A DNA stretch of 18,422 nucleotides from GCA-001856825 sp049965815 (GCA_049965815.1 JBMFVV010000020.1:1-18422), one strand, 5' to 3'; counted from the first letter of the stretch, positions 7,065 to 14,590 are shown. The notes: generated by a model from the letters alone, not told the origin. Numbers and translations are program-made.

Positions 7065-7142
7065 ATGTACATTAAGATAGATGAAATTGAAAGAGAAGTA
7101 AAGGTAATTGCAAAGGGTATATTGGAAGAGATTCCATCTTAG
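7065..7142 (+). CDS. Possible small protein of 25 residues
   Basis: The frame encodes MYIKIDEIEREVKVIAKGIL followed by EEIPS and a TAG stop, an amphipathic, charged helix-like peptide. It is supported only by context: a TATA box about 33 bases upstream, an inverted repeat between that box and the start, and a T-rich terminator right after the stop. Such a unit could be a small regulatory protein or the remains of an antitoxin-like gene. No family is recognised and no partner gene is visible next to it; the next gene is a tRNA. Coding by chance is quite possible at this length. Confidence 0.3.
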   Translation: MYIKIDEIEREVKVIAKGILEEIPS

Positions 7143-7165
7143 TTTTTGTCTTGATTTATTTTTTT
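7143..7165 (+). terminator. T-rich terminator after the tiny ORF
   Basis: TTTTTGTCTTGATTTATTTTTTT follows the TAG stop at once, with T tracts of 5 and 7. It is a typical archaeal terminator and supports a short transcript from the upstream promoter. Confidence 0.5.
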
Positions 7166-7188
7166 GACAGAGATTTCTTGGTAAAAAC

Positions 7189-7200
7189 ATTAATATTTTA
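7189..7200 (+). promoter_or_regulatory. TATA box of tRNA-Ile
   Basis: ATTAATATTTTA is centred about 24 bases before the first base of the tRNA, as expected for an archaeal tRNA promoter. Confidence 0.5.
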
Positions 7201-7217
7201 GGCAATTTACGAATTCA

Positions 7218-7292
7218 GGGGCCGTAGCTTAGATTGGTTAGAGCACCCGGCTGATAACCGGGAGGTCGTCGGTCCAAATCCGATCGGCCCCA
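7218..7292 (+). tRNA. tRNA-Ile (anticodon GAU)
   Basis: The full cloverleaf can be drawn. The acceptor stem GGGGCCG/CGGCCCC is followed by a D arm GCTT-AGATTGGTTA-GAGC with the GG pair. The anticodon arm is CCCGG-CTGATAA-CCGGG with GAT at 7253-7255, the variable region AGGTC, the T arm GTCGG-TCCAAAT-CCGAT, and the discriminator is A (7292). CCA is not encoded and there is no intron. One oddity: the T loop reads TCC where nearly all tRNAs have TTC, so position 55, normally U (pseudouridine), is C. Confidence 0.96.
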
Positions 7293-7320
7293 TCGGAACG
7301 TAATAGCATACCGTTCATCC

Positions 7321-7345
7321 CAAAAATTAATTAGAAAATAATAGG
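7321..7345 (-). terminator. Likely terminator of the MFS efflux gene
   Basis: On the - strand, bases just beyond the TGA stop (7352-7354) read TATTATTTTCTAATTAATTTTTG, an AT-rich run with T tracts of 4 and 5. It is weaker than the other terminators in this window. Confidence 0.35.
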
Positions 7346-7351
7346 ACTAGC

Positions 7352-8851
7352 TCATTTTGCCTGCAACTCTACTTCGTAGACTCTCTTCTCAGTTTCCATT
7401 TTAGATTTCCTCCCCAGGACCTCTTCACCAAAGTATATTATTACCAAACCCACAACGAATGTAACTGCAGCTATGATGAACGCGTAATAGAAAGCTAGGT
7501 GCGATGGGAGAACTTCCGTTACAGGGTGAGTCCCGACGTATCCTACTGTGTAGGTGGCTGTGAATGTCGAGAGAAGTGACCCAGCAGTAGGAGCTCCTAT
7601 TGCACTGCCAACGTTCCTGAAAGTTCCATTCATTCCTGTGGCAAGTCCCATATCTCTGGGATGCACTGTCAGTATCAGGTAGTTAATTACAGAAGCATTC
7701 AACATCGATAATCCTGAACCCGTTACGAATTCATAGACCATGACCATTGTATATGAAGGCGCAAACGCTTGCATCAAGAAACCAGCCGCTGCAATGACAC
7801 TACCAAGTACAGCGAATGGTTTTACTCCCACTTTAGATATGAGTTGACCGGTGATCGGTGCAAATATTATCATCCCGATGGCAAAGGGCACCAAAGACAG
7901 TCCCGTTGCGAGGATGCTCTTACCTAGCCCATCAGGGACTGGCAGTTCAAATCTGTAGGTAAGAGCCTGCATTGCCAGAAACATTCCCATTCCAGATATG
8001 GCTATTGCAAGGTTTGTTACCATCACGTTCCTCTGCGACAGCAACCTGAAGTTCAGTATCGCTTCACCACCTACCCTCGTGTACCTGAATTCGTACAGAA
8101 CTAAGGGAACAACAAGTACTCCAGATAGAACAAACATGGATACTACACCTATTGACCCCCACCCCCATACCGGTCCCTGAGATAACCCGAAAACGAACAT
8201 ACCTAGCACGATAGCAAGCAGTGACGCTCCCACGTAATCTATCCTTACGTCTGGTCTCTTATATGTGGACTCTTTAATCACTATTATTGCTATGATTGTT
8301 GCAGCAACTACGAATGGTATGGCACTGTGGTAAGTCCATCTCCATCCAAAATCGTTTGAAACGAGTGAACCTAACGGTAAACTCACTGCAAATCCAGCAC
8401 CAAACATTGCACTTATCAATGCTTGAGCTTTTGGTACCATCTCCTTTGGAAACTCTTCCCTTATAATACTCATTCCTAGTGGCAGTATGGTGAGCCCAAT
8501 ACCCTGTATTGTCCTGGAAATGACCATAAATGTGAAGTTGGGGGAGAATCCAGTAATTGAAACGAATATAGCGTATATGACCATCGAAATAGACAGCATC
8601 TTCTTCTTTCCATATATATCTCCAAGCTTTCCGATCACCGGCGTGAATGCTACTCCACCCACAAGATAGCTGGATAGAACCAAACTTACTTGGGAGGGGC
8701 TAACCCCAAATCCAGTTGCAATACTCCGCAACGAAGGAGTAAGCATTCCTTCTACGTACATCACTATGATGACTATGAAGGCAAGGAGAGCCATTACCTT
8801 GTTTGTGTAACGCTTGTCAAACCCTGATTCCTCATTAACGTTTTCATACAT
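7352..8851 (-). CDS. MFS multidrug efflux transporter (DHA2, 14-helix type)
   Basis: A 499-residue membrane protein, the usual length for 14-helix DHA2 (EmrB/QacA-like) transporters. Motif A is GKLGDIYGKKK (74-84) in the loop between helices 2 and 3. Helix 4 has the conserved Arg (SRTIQGIG, 112-119, motif B). Helix 5 has the antiporter motif C-like GAGFAVSLPLGSLV (151-164), followed by WRWTYHSAIPF (170-180), which resembles the WRWIF-NVPIG segment of this group. Members export hydrophobic or toxic compounds in exchange for protons. The ATG start overlaps the end of the MarR gene by 8 bases, so the two form one translationally coupled unit, and efflux is probably induced when the regulator binds a ligand. 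The substrate cannot be predicted. Confidence 0.9.
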   Translation of the reverse strand: MYENVNEESGFDKRYTNKVMALLAFIVIIVMYVEGMLTPSLRSIATGFGVSPSQVSLVLSSYLVGGVAFTPVIGKLGDIYGKKKMLSISMVIYAIFVSITGFSPNFTFMVISRTIQGIGLTILPLGMSIIREEFPKEMVPKAQALISAMFGAGFAVSLPLGSLVSNDFGWRWTYHSAIPFVVAATIIAIIVIKESTYKRPDVRIDYVGASLLAIVLGMFVFGLSQGPVWGWGSIGVVSMFVLSGVLVVPLVLYEFRYTRVGGEAILNFRLLSQRNVMVTNLAIAISGMGMFLAMQALTYRFELPVPDGLGKSILATGLSLVPFAIGMIIFAPITGQLISKVGVKPFAVLGSVIAAAGFLMQAFAPSYTMVMVYEFVTGSGLSMLNASVINYLILTVHPRDMGLATGMNGTFRNVGSAIGAPTAGSLLSTFTATYTVGYVGTHPVTEVLPSHLAFYYAFIIAAVTFVVGLVIIYFGEEVLGRKSKMETEKRVYEVELQAK

Positions 8852-9332
8852 CTAAGTCACTCTTTGCACTTTGTTTCGAGATCGAACCTAACCTTTCTCT
8901 TATTGATCTCAATGATGAGTTGAGCCTCCTGACATCCTCTAATTTCAGGTGACCTGTCGCCTTTTTGAAAACTGCTTCAAGTTGTGAATTCAGGGATTCC
9001 AATCTCTTCCTTCCCATACCTGTAAGATGGACGTAGTAATTCCTCCTATCATCTCCTTCCTTGATCCTGATAACTAATCCGTCCTTCTCTAGGTTGTCCA
9101 CTATTCTGGTAACCGTAGGTTTTGAAACTCCTAGGCTCACAGAACAATCCTTGAGCTTCAGAGGACCCCTATTGCTCACGAAATACATTATGAGAAGACC
9201 CGGTCTTGTGAGACCCTCATTCCTGAGCAATTTATACCTCCAAAGCATAACTTCATCCATCATTCTCTCCAAGTTTACTAATAGTTCCGTTTTTTCAGAA
9301 GTTTCAGTTATACTTTGGTTAAGTTTTTTCAT
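8844..9332 (-). CDS. MarR-family transcriptional regulator
   Basis: A 162-residue winged-helix protein of MarR size. The helix-turn-helix spans about 59-86 (LKLKDCSVSLGVSKPTVTRI followed by VDNLEKDG), then the wing with the DDRRNYYVHLT motif (94-104), where the DxR pair is typical. Long N- and C-terminal helices would form the dimer. MarR proteins usually repress their own operon and are released by small phenolic or lipophilic ligands. Here the gene overlaps the downstream drug-efflux transporter by 8 bases, the classic arrangement. Translation is probably leaderless, since a TATA-like box lies about 24 bases before the ATG. Confidence 0.92.
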   Translation of the reverse strand: MKKLNQSITETSEKTELLVNLERMMDEVMLWRYKLLRNEGLTRPGLLIMYFVSNRGPLKLKDCSVSLGVSKPTVTRIVDNLEKDGLVIRIKEGDDRRNYYVHLTGMGRKRLESLNSQLEAVFKKATGHLKLEDVRRLNSSLRSIRERLGSISKQSAKSDLDV

Positions 9333-9351
9333 CTGCCCTAATTTCTCAGAA

Positions 9352-9394
9352 CTATATAATGATTCGCTGAAGCTAACAATTAGTGTGTTCGAAC
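9352..9394 (-). promoter_or_regulatory. Promoter region of the MarR-efflux operon
   Basis: On the - strand ATTATATAG (9352-9360) lies about 20-28 bases before the MarR ATG, fitting a leaderless transcript. A perfect 8-base palindrome GTTCGAAC (9387-9394) lies upstream of it and is a candidate regulator site; the length is too short to be sure. Confidence 0.4.
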
Positions 9395-9431
9395 CACCAT
9401 AGTATGCGTCTTCGCAAGAGAACTCAAATAA

Positions 9432-9803
9432 CTAAAGGTATGACCAGAATTTATCTTGCCATAGGTCGTATTGTTCAGTTACTTCCTTTGAATGCTGAAC
9501 TTTGAAGGATTGTTTCTCTCTTTCTTCCCTGTAAATTTCCAACAGGTTCTTTTTTCGAATTCTCGATAGTTCGTCAAACCTGTTCTTGACCTCAGCTTCC
9601 ATTAATGGGTGCAGTTTACTCATCTTGGGTCCTAGAAAGCATACCTTGAAGAACTTCTCCTTATCAAGCTTAACGTGGAAAATCCTCCAGTCTATCTCTA
9701 TTTTTTTCAGGAATTCATTACCAACAACATTTGCTAGGGCCTCGGTTATCTCCAGTTGATCTTCATCTGAAACGTCGAATGTTATCTCTAATCCCTTGTT
9801 CAT
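9432..9803 (-). CDS. Hypothetical 123-residue protein
   Basis: I do not recognise this protein. The first half (1-60) looks like an alternating alpha/beta domain (LEITFDVSDEDQLEITEALA, then a strand-rich WRIFHVKLDKEKFFKVCFLG). The second half (about 63-123) is strongly charged and helical, rich in Lys, Arg and Glu, and ends in an aromatic tail LWQDKFWSYL. It has no signal peptide or membrane segment, so it should be cytoplasmic. It lies 99 bases upstream of the MarR gene on the same strand, but the MarR gene has its own TATA-like box, so joint function is not implied. The codon pattern and an uninterrupted frame support a real gene. Confidence 0.6.
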   Translation of the reverse strand: MNKGLEITFDVSDEDQLEITEALANVVGNEFLKKIEIDWRIFHVKLDKEKFFKVCFLGPKMSKLHPLMEAEVKNRFDELSRIRKKNLLEIYREEREKQSFKVQHSKEVTEQYDLWQDKFWSYL

Positions 9804-9829
9804 TTGATCTGTCCAAAAGTTGATTGTAA

Positions 9830-10139
9830 TAATTCATTAAATCATTTTGCCTTCAGAACGGGCCTAATTCATACAATTTCAGGACAATATCCGAGCAATA
9901 CCGCAAATACGCGTCTTGTTCTCAAATGAGTAGCGGCAGAAACATCAAAAAAGACCCATTTCATGGAATGGACTAATCCACAATTTGGACAGCCAGTAGG
10001 TGCTGTTTATAATCCAATCCGATAATTTAATGGTATCCGCAATATGGTTATTACCCTCCCCATTTCCTTCAATCCGCATGTGCAATAAAAGCCACGAGCC
10101 GTGCTCTTTCAATAGCATTGCCCTAACATTGATTATTTA
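9830..10139. other. Intergenic stretch with a possible zinc-ribbon remnant
   Basis: No intact gene. On the - strand, 9872-10006 is an open 45-codon segment between two stops. It reads TAPTGCPNCGLVHSMKWVFF and continues to a further CP, so it holds a CPxCG knuckle. It has no start codon in a sensible place and no clear family, and could be the end of a decayed gene or chance. Confidence 0.25.
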
Positions 10140-10173
10140 ATAAAATAAAAGTAAAAAAAATTATTGTAAAGTT
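10140..10173 (-). terminator. Terminator of the second MFS-like gene
   Basis: Directly after the TAA stop (10174-10176) the - strand reads into an eight-T tract (10153-10160) followed by further T-rich sequence, a strong archaeal terminator. Confidence 0.55.
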
Positions 10174-11451
10174 TTACTTTTTTTCAAAGGATTCTGCTGG
10201 GACTGGAGAAGCTATGGAGCTTGGATTGGAACCTGTTGCATTTGCCTTAGCCTTTGTCGGTCTTAAGAATACCTCTATTAGGAGGAAAACAAAGGTTACT
10301 ATTGCAAAGGTAAGAAATGTCTTTCCAAAGCCAATGCTTCTGTCTGAGGACATGATACCAATGACAGGCATCACAGCCGACATTATCATCATTCCAGAGC
10401 TGAAGAAAGATGTTGATGTAGGTATCTCATTTGCCTTGAACGAAGTGTTTGCTATCTGCAAACCGAGTGTCCAGACTATTCCGTATGGAATTGCTATCAA
10501 TACGAATGCGAGGTAAAATAGGGCTCCTACGTAAAAGCTTCCGTAGAGGACAAATGCAGCCAGTGTTGCAAATACCAAGGCTGCAACCATATATGGGTAC
10601 TTATTGACTATAGGTGATTTCATACGAAGATACAGTCTCGTCACAACATTTATCGTGAACATCACTGCAAATAGATAAAACACGGTCTCTGCTGAGAATC
10701 CTATAACGTGCCCATATCTTACGCCGAATGACATCAACATGAAGAATGGTATTGTGTAGCCAAGTGCAGAAACAAACGCCCAGTCAAATTGCCTGTTTTT
10801 GAATAGAGATGAAATCTTTACCTTTTCTCCTTTTTCACGCGGTTCTGGAACATACTTCAGAGAGTGTTTTCCCCTGAGCCCTGCAACAAATGCCACTGCA
10901 ATTAATGCCATTACGGCGGAAATCGCAAAGAGCTCTGCAATTCCAAGTTTAAGCAGTAAACCCGTGGTAAAAGCTGCTACTATAGAAGCAAGAGAAGTCC
11001 AAAACGCGAAGGCGGCCTGCTCAATCTGTCTTTTTGATTGATCTAGAGAAGCCATGCCTGCCATTGTCATGAATGAGTCTATGATAAGGCCAACCAGTAA
11101 CCCATCTATTGTCATTAAGATGTAAGCCTCAGCCATCCCCTTTACGAAAAGATAGAGTGGCATTGTTACCCCTAGAAGAACTAGAGAAAGCATCTCTGCA
11201 TTCCTCAACTGAGCTGGTTTAAACTTATGCATTACAAAAGCAGCTGTGGCAAATGCAACAGTAAATAATGCAAACCCAATGCCTACTTCAAACGAGTCCA
11301 TGCCGAAAAATGCACCGAGCACCTGAATGGTAGTTTGGTAGAACATGAAAACGTATGTTCCAAGGAATGCACCTATAATGACCAGCCACTCTGCCCCGCT
11401 TATGTAGCCAAAATCTAGCCCAGATTTTTTAGATACACTGGTTGAGGCCAT
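10174..11451 (-). CDS. MFS-like transporter of unknown substrate
   Basis: A 425-residue protein with about 12 hydrophobic helices in two groups of six, separated by a charged cytoplasmic loop near 193-220 (RGKHSLKYVPEPREKGEKVK), the typical MFS layout. The usual motif A between helices 2 and 3 is not present; that loop reads MHKFKPAQLRNAEM (74-87). Assignment therefore rests on topology, and the substrate is unknown. A Ser/Pro-rich hydrophilic tail follows the last helix. The ATG start is supported by a strong GGAGGT ribosome site 7 bases upstream, so unlike many neighbours this gene has a leader. The transcript probably starts downstream of the TATA-like CTATATAGG at 11483-11491 and ends at the T tract below the stop. 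Confidence 0.72.
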   Translation of the reverse strand: MASTSVSKKSGLDFGYISGAEWLVIIGAFLGTYVFMFYQTTIQVLGAFFGMDSFEVGIGFALFTVAFATAAFVMHKFKPAQLRNAEMLSLVLLGVTMPLYLFVKGMAEAYILMTIDGLLVGLIIDSFMTMAGMASLDQSKRQIEQAAFAFWTSLASIVAAFTTGLLLKLGIAELFAISAVMALIAVAFVAGLRGKHSLKYVPEPREKGEKVKISSLFKNRQFDWAFVSALGYTIPFFMLMSFGVRYGHVIGFSAETVFYLFAVMFTINVVTRLYLRMKSPIVNKYPYMVAALVFATLAAFVLYGSFYVGALFYLAFVLIAIPYGIVWTLGLQIANTSFKANEIPTSTSFFSSGMMIMSAVMPVIGIMSSDRSIGFGKTFLTFAIVTFVFLLIEVFLRPTKAKANATGSNPSSIASPVPAESFEKK

Positions 11452-11459
11452 TCATTCTA

Positions 11460-11491
11460 CCTCCATCGATTTAAACGATGAAGACCTATAT
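11460..11491 (-). promoter_or_regulatory. TATA box, inverted repeat and strong ribosome site before the second MFS-like gene
   Basis: On the - strand, CTATATAGG (about 11483-11491) is followed by CATCG-TTTAAAT-CGATG (11464-11480), an inverted repeat with 5-base arms. The Shine-Dalgarno sequence GGAGGT (11459-11464) abuts the repeat. A hairpin here could mask the ribosome site, or the repeat could be a DNA operator. Confidence 0.45.
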
Positions 11492-11884
11492 AGAACGTTA
11501 AAATGTCTCTGCACGTTTGAGGTGATTTCTGGTACGCAAAAACTCACTGGAACATCAATTGAACTTTTCATGCTTAATTTCCCCCTTTATTATACATTTT
11601 GAATAATGTGCAGCTTGATATAAAAGATTACTAACAATTTTTGGGGTATAAACCAATATTTTAGAGATTTATTGCGGTTATCCTTGATTACCTTCCGATC
11701 AGATAGGTTTTTCCAAGAGCTACCTTTGTGTATTAAAACGACTTCGGTCAAGAACCCAACAAGCGATATCAGCATTCTATTTTAACAGTTTCATTTATGG
11801 CATTTTTGTTTCTCTGTTAACCTAACTTCTGCCAGAGATGCACTAAAGTGAAATTAGAGGATTAACGAATATTTGATGAATTAA
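11492..11884. other. Intergenic stretch without convincing gene
   Basis: The only open frame of note is a 61-codon - strand frame at 11590-11775 with no domain, ribosome site or promoter I can support. An 18-base stretch at 11631-11648 reappears with one mismatch, inverted, at 1982-1999 in another long gap. Confidence 0.4.
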
Positions 11885-11912
11885 TGCCTTAAAAAAGGAG
11901 AAAAATAATTAA
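11885..11912 (-). terminator. Terminator of the phosphate-symporter-type gene
   Basis: Reading on the - strand just past the TAA stop (11919-11921), T tracts of 5 (11901-11905) and 6 (11891-11896) occur in close succession, as in archaeal terminators. Confidence 0.5.
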
Positions 11913-11918
11913 GAGTTG

Positions 11919-13373
11919 TTACCTGCCACCTTGCGCCGTCACCTCCATATCCTCGAGGTAGACCGAATCCCTCGATGATTCCTCAAGTGATTTACCTTTT
12001 GGCTCTGGCAGGAGTATTATAGTCAACACCAATCCTATTGCTGCGAGGGCGGAGAGAACAAGGAACAGACCTTTCAGATGGAACTGAGCCGTAATGAATA
12101 TGTTGAGGAATGTTCCAATGAACGCACCCATTTTGCCACCAGCTGCAGCAAAGCCAGAACCAGTTCCCCTGGCAGATATCGGGAATACTTCAGGGGGCAC
12201 GACGAACGTTGTAACATTTGGTCCAAACTCTATGAAGAAGTAGCTGATGCCGTACAGAACAAGGAACTGAAGCACGAAAGCGGAAGTTGTAAGGAATGTG
12301 AATATCCCAAGAATTCCAAAGGAGATAGCCATCATGGCAAACCCCACAATCTGTATTGGCTTTCTACCTATTCTATCCATGGTGAAAGTTGCTAACCAGT
12401 ATCCCGGAAGTGCTGCAACACCGAAAATCAGTGCACTGTACTCAGTGCTCCTTATGACATGCGCAATCCCGGTGATACCTGATGGAACCAGGAATCCTAG
12501 CATCTCGCTGGACATTATGCTGTTACCATACAATGCCCAGTCCATGAGGAACCAGCTTCCTGCAGTCACTATTACAAGTCCAATAAGCTTAGGATCTGTT
12601 AACATTCTCTTCAACGTCATATGACTTTTTGCGATGACGCTTTTCTTTGCTACCGAAACGTTCATGTTTGTATAACTACCCAAGTCGCGGGAAGCTTTGT
12701 CCAATTTTCCCCTCACTATTGCAGTGTATTTAGGAGGTTCCGGCATCTTTCTTCTGTAGTAGATTACCACTGCAGCAGGTATCGCGCCTATCGCAAGAAG
12801 AAGCTTCCATGTTATCCCTGGATACACTCCGGTGGTTAAAAATGCAAGAGCAACCAGTGGACCTGACACTAGTCCCAGGCTCTGCATCGAAAAAACCATT
12901 CCAATGAATCTGCCCCTGTTCTTAGTGTTGGAGTACTCGCTCATAATCACTGAACTTGTTGCATAATCTCCTCCGATACCAATTCCAAGCAAAAACCTCC
13001 ACGCTATGAGGAAGTAAATTCCGTTCACTGGAACGAGAAATGCACTCCCTACTGCTCCTATTACTAGTATTATGAGTTCCAGCCCGTATACCGCCTTCCT
13101 TCCTAGCAAATCCAGAAGCCTCCCAAATATCGTCGCACCTATAACCGCAGCTATGAGGGCCGTTGACGCCACTAGCGATGTTTCAAACGTCGTAAATTTG
13201 TTCCACCCGGCCAGAGGAAGTATAGATAGCACGACCCCTATTATGAAGAGGTCGTAGGCATCTGTAAAAAAGCCCATTCCAGCGGTCAACCAAGTCTTGT
13301 AATGGAAGCCGGAAGGTTTGGATTCGTTTATGGAATCAACGATCCTCTCGGCATCACCGTCAATGTTATTCAT
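11919..13373 (-). CDS. MFS phosphate:H+ symporter (PHS family)
   Basis: A 484-residue, 12-helix MFS protein with the signatures of the phosphate:H+ symporter family. Helix 1 reads GMGFFTDAYDLFIIG (32-46), motif A is GRLLDLLGRK (84-93), helix 4 is GIGIGGDYATSSVIMSEY (130-147), helix 7 is SWFLMDWALYG (273-283) and helix 10-11 is FGPNVTTFVVPPEVFPISAR (383-402) followed by AAAGGKMGA (409-417). Residues matching the phosphate ligands of the fungal PiPT structure are all present at the right spacing: Tyr137 after Asp136, Gln164, Trp274, Asp278, Tyr282 and Lys414. One deviation is GDYATS for the usual GDYPLS. It should import phosphate with protons across the cytoplasmic membrane, which suits an acidic habitat. 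Related MFS carriers for sugars or aromatic acids are less likely. The ATG has GAGGTC a few bases upstream. Confidence 0.87.
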   Translation of the reverse strand: MNNIDGDAERIVDSINESKPSGFHYKTWLTAGMGFFTDAYDLFIIGVVLSILPLAGWNKFTTFETSLVASTALIAAVIGATIFGRLLDLLGRKAVYGLELIILVIGAVGSAFLVPVNGIYFLIAWRFLLGIGIGGDYATSSVIMSEYSNTKNRGRFIGMVFSMQSLGLVSGPLVALAFLTTGVYPGITWKLLLAIGAIPAAVVIYYRRKMPEPPKYTAIVRGKLDKASRDLGSYTNMNVSVAKKSVIAKSHMTLKRMLTDPKLIGLVIVTAGSWFLMDWALYGNSIMSSEMLGFLVPSGITGIAHVIRSTEYSALIFGVAALPGYWLATFTMDRIGRKPIQIVGFAMMAISFGILGIFTFLTTSAFVLQFLVLYGISYFFIEFGPNVTTFVVPPEVFPISARGTGSGFAAAGGKMGAFIGTFLNIFITAQFHLKGLFLVLSALAAIGLVLTIILLPEPKGKSLEESSRDSVYLEDMEVTAQGGR

Positions 13374-13708
13374 TTGACCTCACAATTGAAAGCCAGGGAG
13401 AGTGTTAATTGTGATGCAATTTCTTTTAGTGGTATACGTTGTTCATCGTAAAATATATAGAACGGCCTTATTAATGACACAAATTAAACCGCCAGTAAGC
13501 AACTTTGCGTCCAGATATGGAAGGAGCAACAAGTGAACTTCACACTTAATCGATTCACTCCGTGAAATCTCTTATCTTGTATCGATCACTCAAATCCATT
13601 TTAGAAGGACATCACTGCTCAATTTAAATTGGAAGGAATTGAACTACGATGAACAAATATGTCTTGCTACATTTACCAGTCCAGGGCCCTAATTTCCTCT
13701 TTCATTTT
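13374..13708. other. Intergenic stretch; promoter of the phosphate-symporter-type gene only
   Basis: The - strand ribosome site GAGGTC (13376-13381) and a TATA-like CTATATATTTTA (13449-13460) belong to the symporter gene, giving a leader of roughly 50 bases. The rest holds no recognisable gene. A 12-base AT palindrome CAATTTAAATTG (13620-13631) is visible but may be chance. No clear T-tract terminator follows the next - strand gene. Confidence 0.4.
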
Positions 13709-14590
13709 CTATTGAAGTGATAGTATTTGCATCTCATTCAAAATATAGGATGGCAGACCATCATATGGGTTAGGTGGACCCAGGTTGGTGATATAAATGA
13801 ACGAAAAATACTTAGTCGCTGATTCCAGCCAAGATGGTTCCAGATATGGAACGTTGAAACTTATCATCGAAGAGTTTGCCCTTGAAGTTCCGTTGACAAT
13901 GGAGGTGAAACTTCCTGGTCCAGGTAGTCCTGGATTCTCATATAGGACCGTTAGATTGAAACACGAGGTAATGGAATTGGGCGAATACGTTCCTGGGTTT
14001 CCCACTATGTATTGCAATCCTAGCTCCCTAATGGACAATACCACATTTTTGTAGAATTGAGCTTCCTGAGAACTATCCGGGACCTCGTCTAGGAAGATCC
14101 CGTTCACTTTATACCATTTTGAATAGTTCAGGGCCTGTTGCTCTATCGCATCAGGAGATCTCTGTCCATAGGACGTATAGACATATCCAAGCACACTAAT
14201 ACCTGATGACTTCATCATCTGCGTCCAGTAAAGATATGAACCAGAGCTGCTATTTCCAGACCCGCTATCTGGATTGATTATTACCACCATTGGGGCATCA
14301 GGATACTGCCTATGGATACTGATCAGTTCACTCCATGATTCGTTCGGGTCAAAATAAAGAGGTACTATCAGACCTGTTCTATATTGCTGATTCAGAGCAA
14401 TTGAATTATTGTGAGTTTTTTCATAATTTAAAGTGACTGCAGTTGAAACCAGCAATATTGCCAAGATTAATACGACGTAAAAAATAATCCTTTGTCTGGG
14501 ACTGAAAATCCTGGGTACCATCTTTGAAAGATAGTGACCTCTAATTTCTGGTCTCCGCACTGATGTATTGGCAAATTTTGCCGAGTTCAT
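13709..14590 (-). CDS. Membrane-anchored spherulin-4 / GH135-like protein
   Basis: A 293-residue protein with a basic N-terminus, one hydrophobic helix (about 35-54) and a large outer domain, so it should be anchored with the C-terminal domain outside the cell. The domain starts with GLIVPLYFDPNESWSELISI (73-92), then MVVIINPDSG (101-110), SGISVLGYVYTSYGQR (128-143) and YKVNGIFLDEVPDS (160-173). This is the barrel pattern of the spherulin-4 family, which includes fungal Sph3 (GH135), a hydrolase of alpha-1,4 galactosaminogalactan. Asp168-Glu169 match the adjacent acidic catalytic residues of that family. There are several N-x-S/T sequons (for example at 61, 83, 113, 156, 212, 233 and 239), consistent with a glycosylated surface protein. 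The sugar target is unknown; it may trim surface polysaccharide or glycoprotein. Met24 is an alternative start. Confidence 0.78.
   Translation of the reverse strand: MNSAKFANTSVRRPEIRGHYLSKMVPRIFSPRQRIIFYVVLILAILLVSTAVTLNYEKTHNNSIALNQQYRTGLIVPLYFDPNESWSELISIHRQYPDAPMVVIINPDSGSGNSSSGSYLYWTQMMKSSGISVLGYVYTSYGQRSPDAIEQQALNYSKWYKVNGIFLDEVPDSSQEAQFYKNVVLSIRELGLQYIVGNPGTYSPNSITSCFNLTVLYENPGLPGPGSFTSIVNGTSRANSSMISFNVPYLEPSWLESATKYFSFIYITNLGPPNPYDGLPSYILNEMQILSLQ

Noticed and set aside
7268..7292. tRNA-Ile 3' end as an attachment site for an integrated element
   Set aside because: I looked for a second copy of the tRNA 3' end in the window. Only an 8-base match near 10015-10022 was found, and no integrase gene is present.
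11590..11775. A 61-codon - strand open frame in the gap between two MFS genes
   Set aside because: AT-rich frame with no domain, no ribosome site or promoter at the right distance, and low-complexity hydrophobic/basic composition. Most likely chance.
12078..12839. Three + strand frames of 72-108 codons opposite the phosphate-symporter gene
   Set aside because: They overlap a well-supported gene on the other strand and encode no recognisable domain; they are shadows.
13620..13631. CAATTTAAATTG palindrome
   Set aside because: A 12-base AT palindrome is readily expected by chance in AT-rich intergenic DNA and is not placed near a start.
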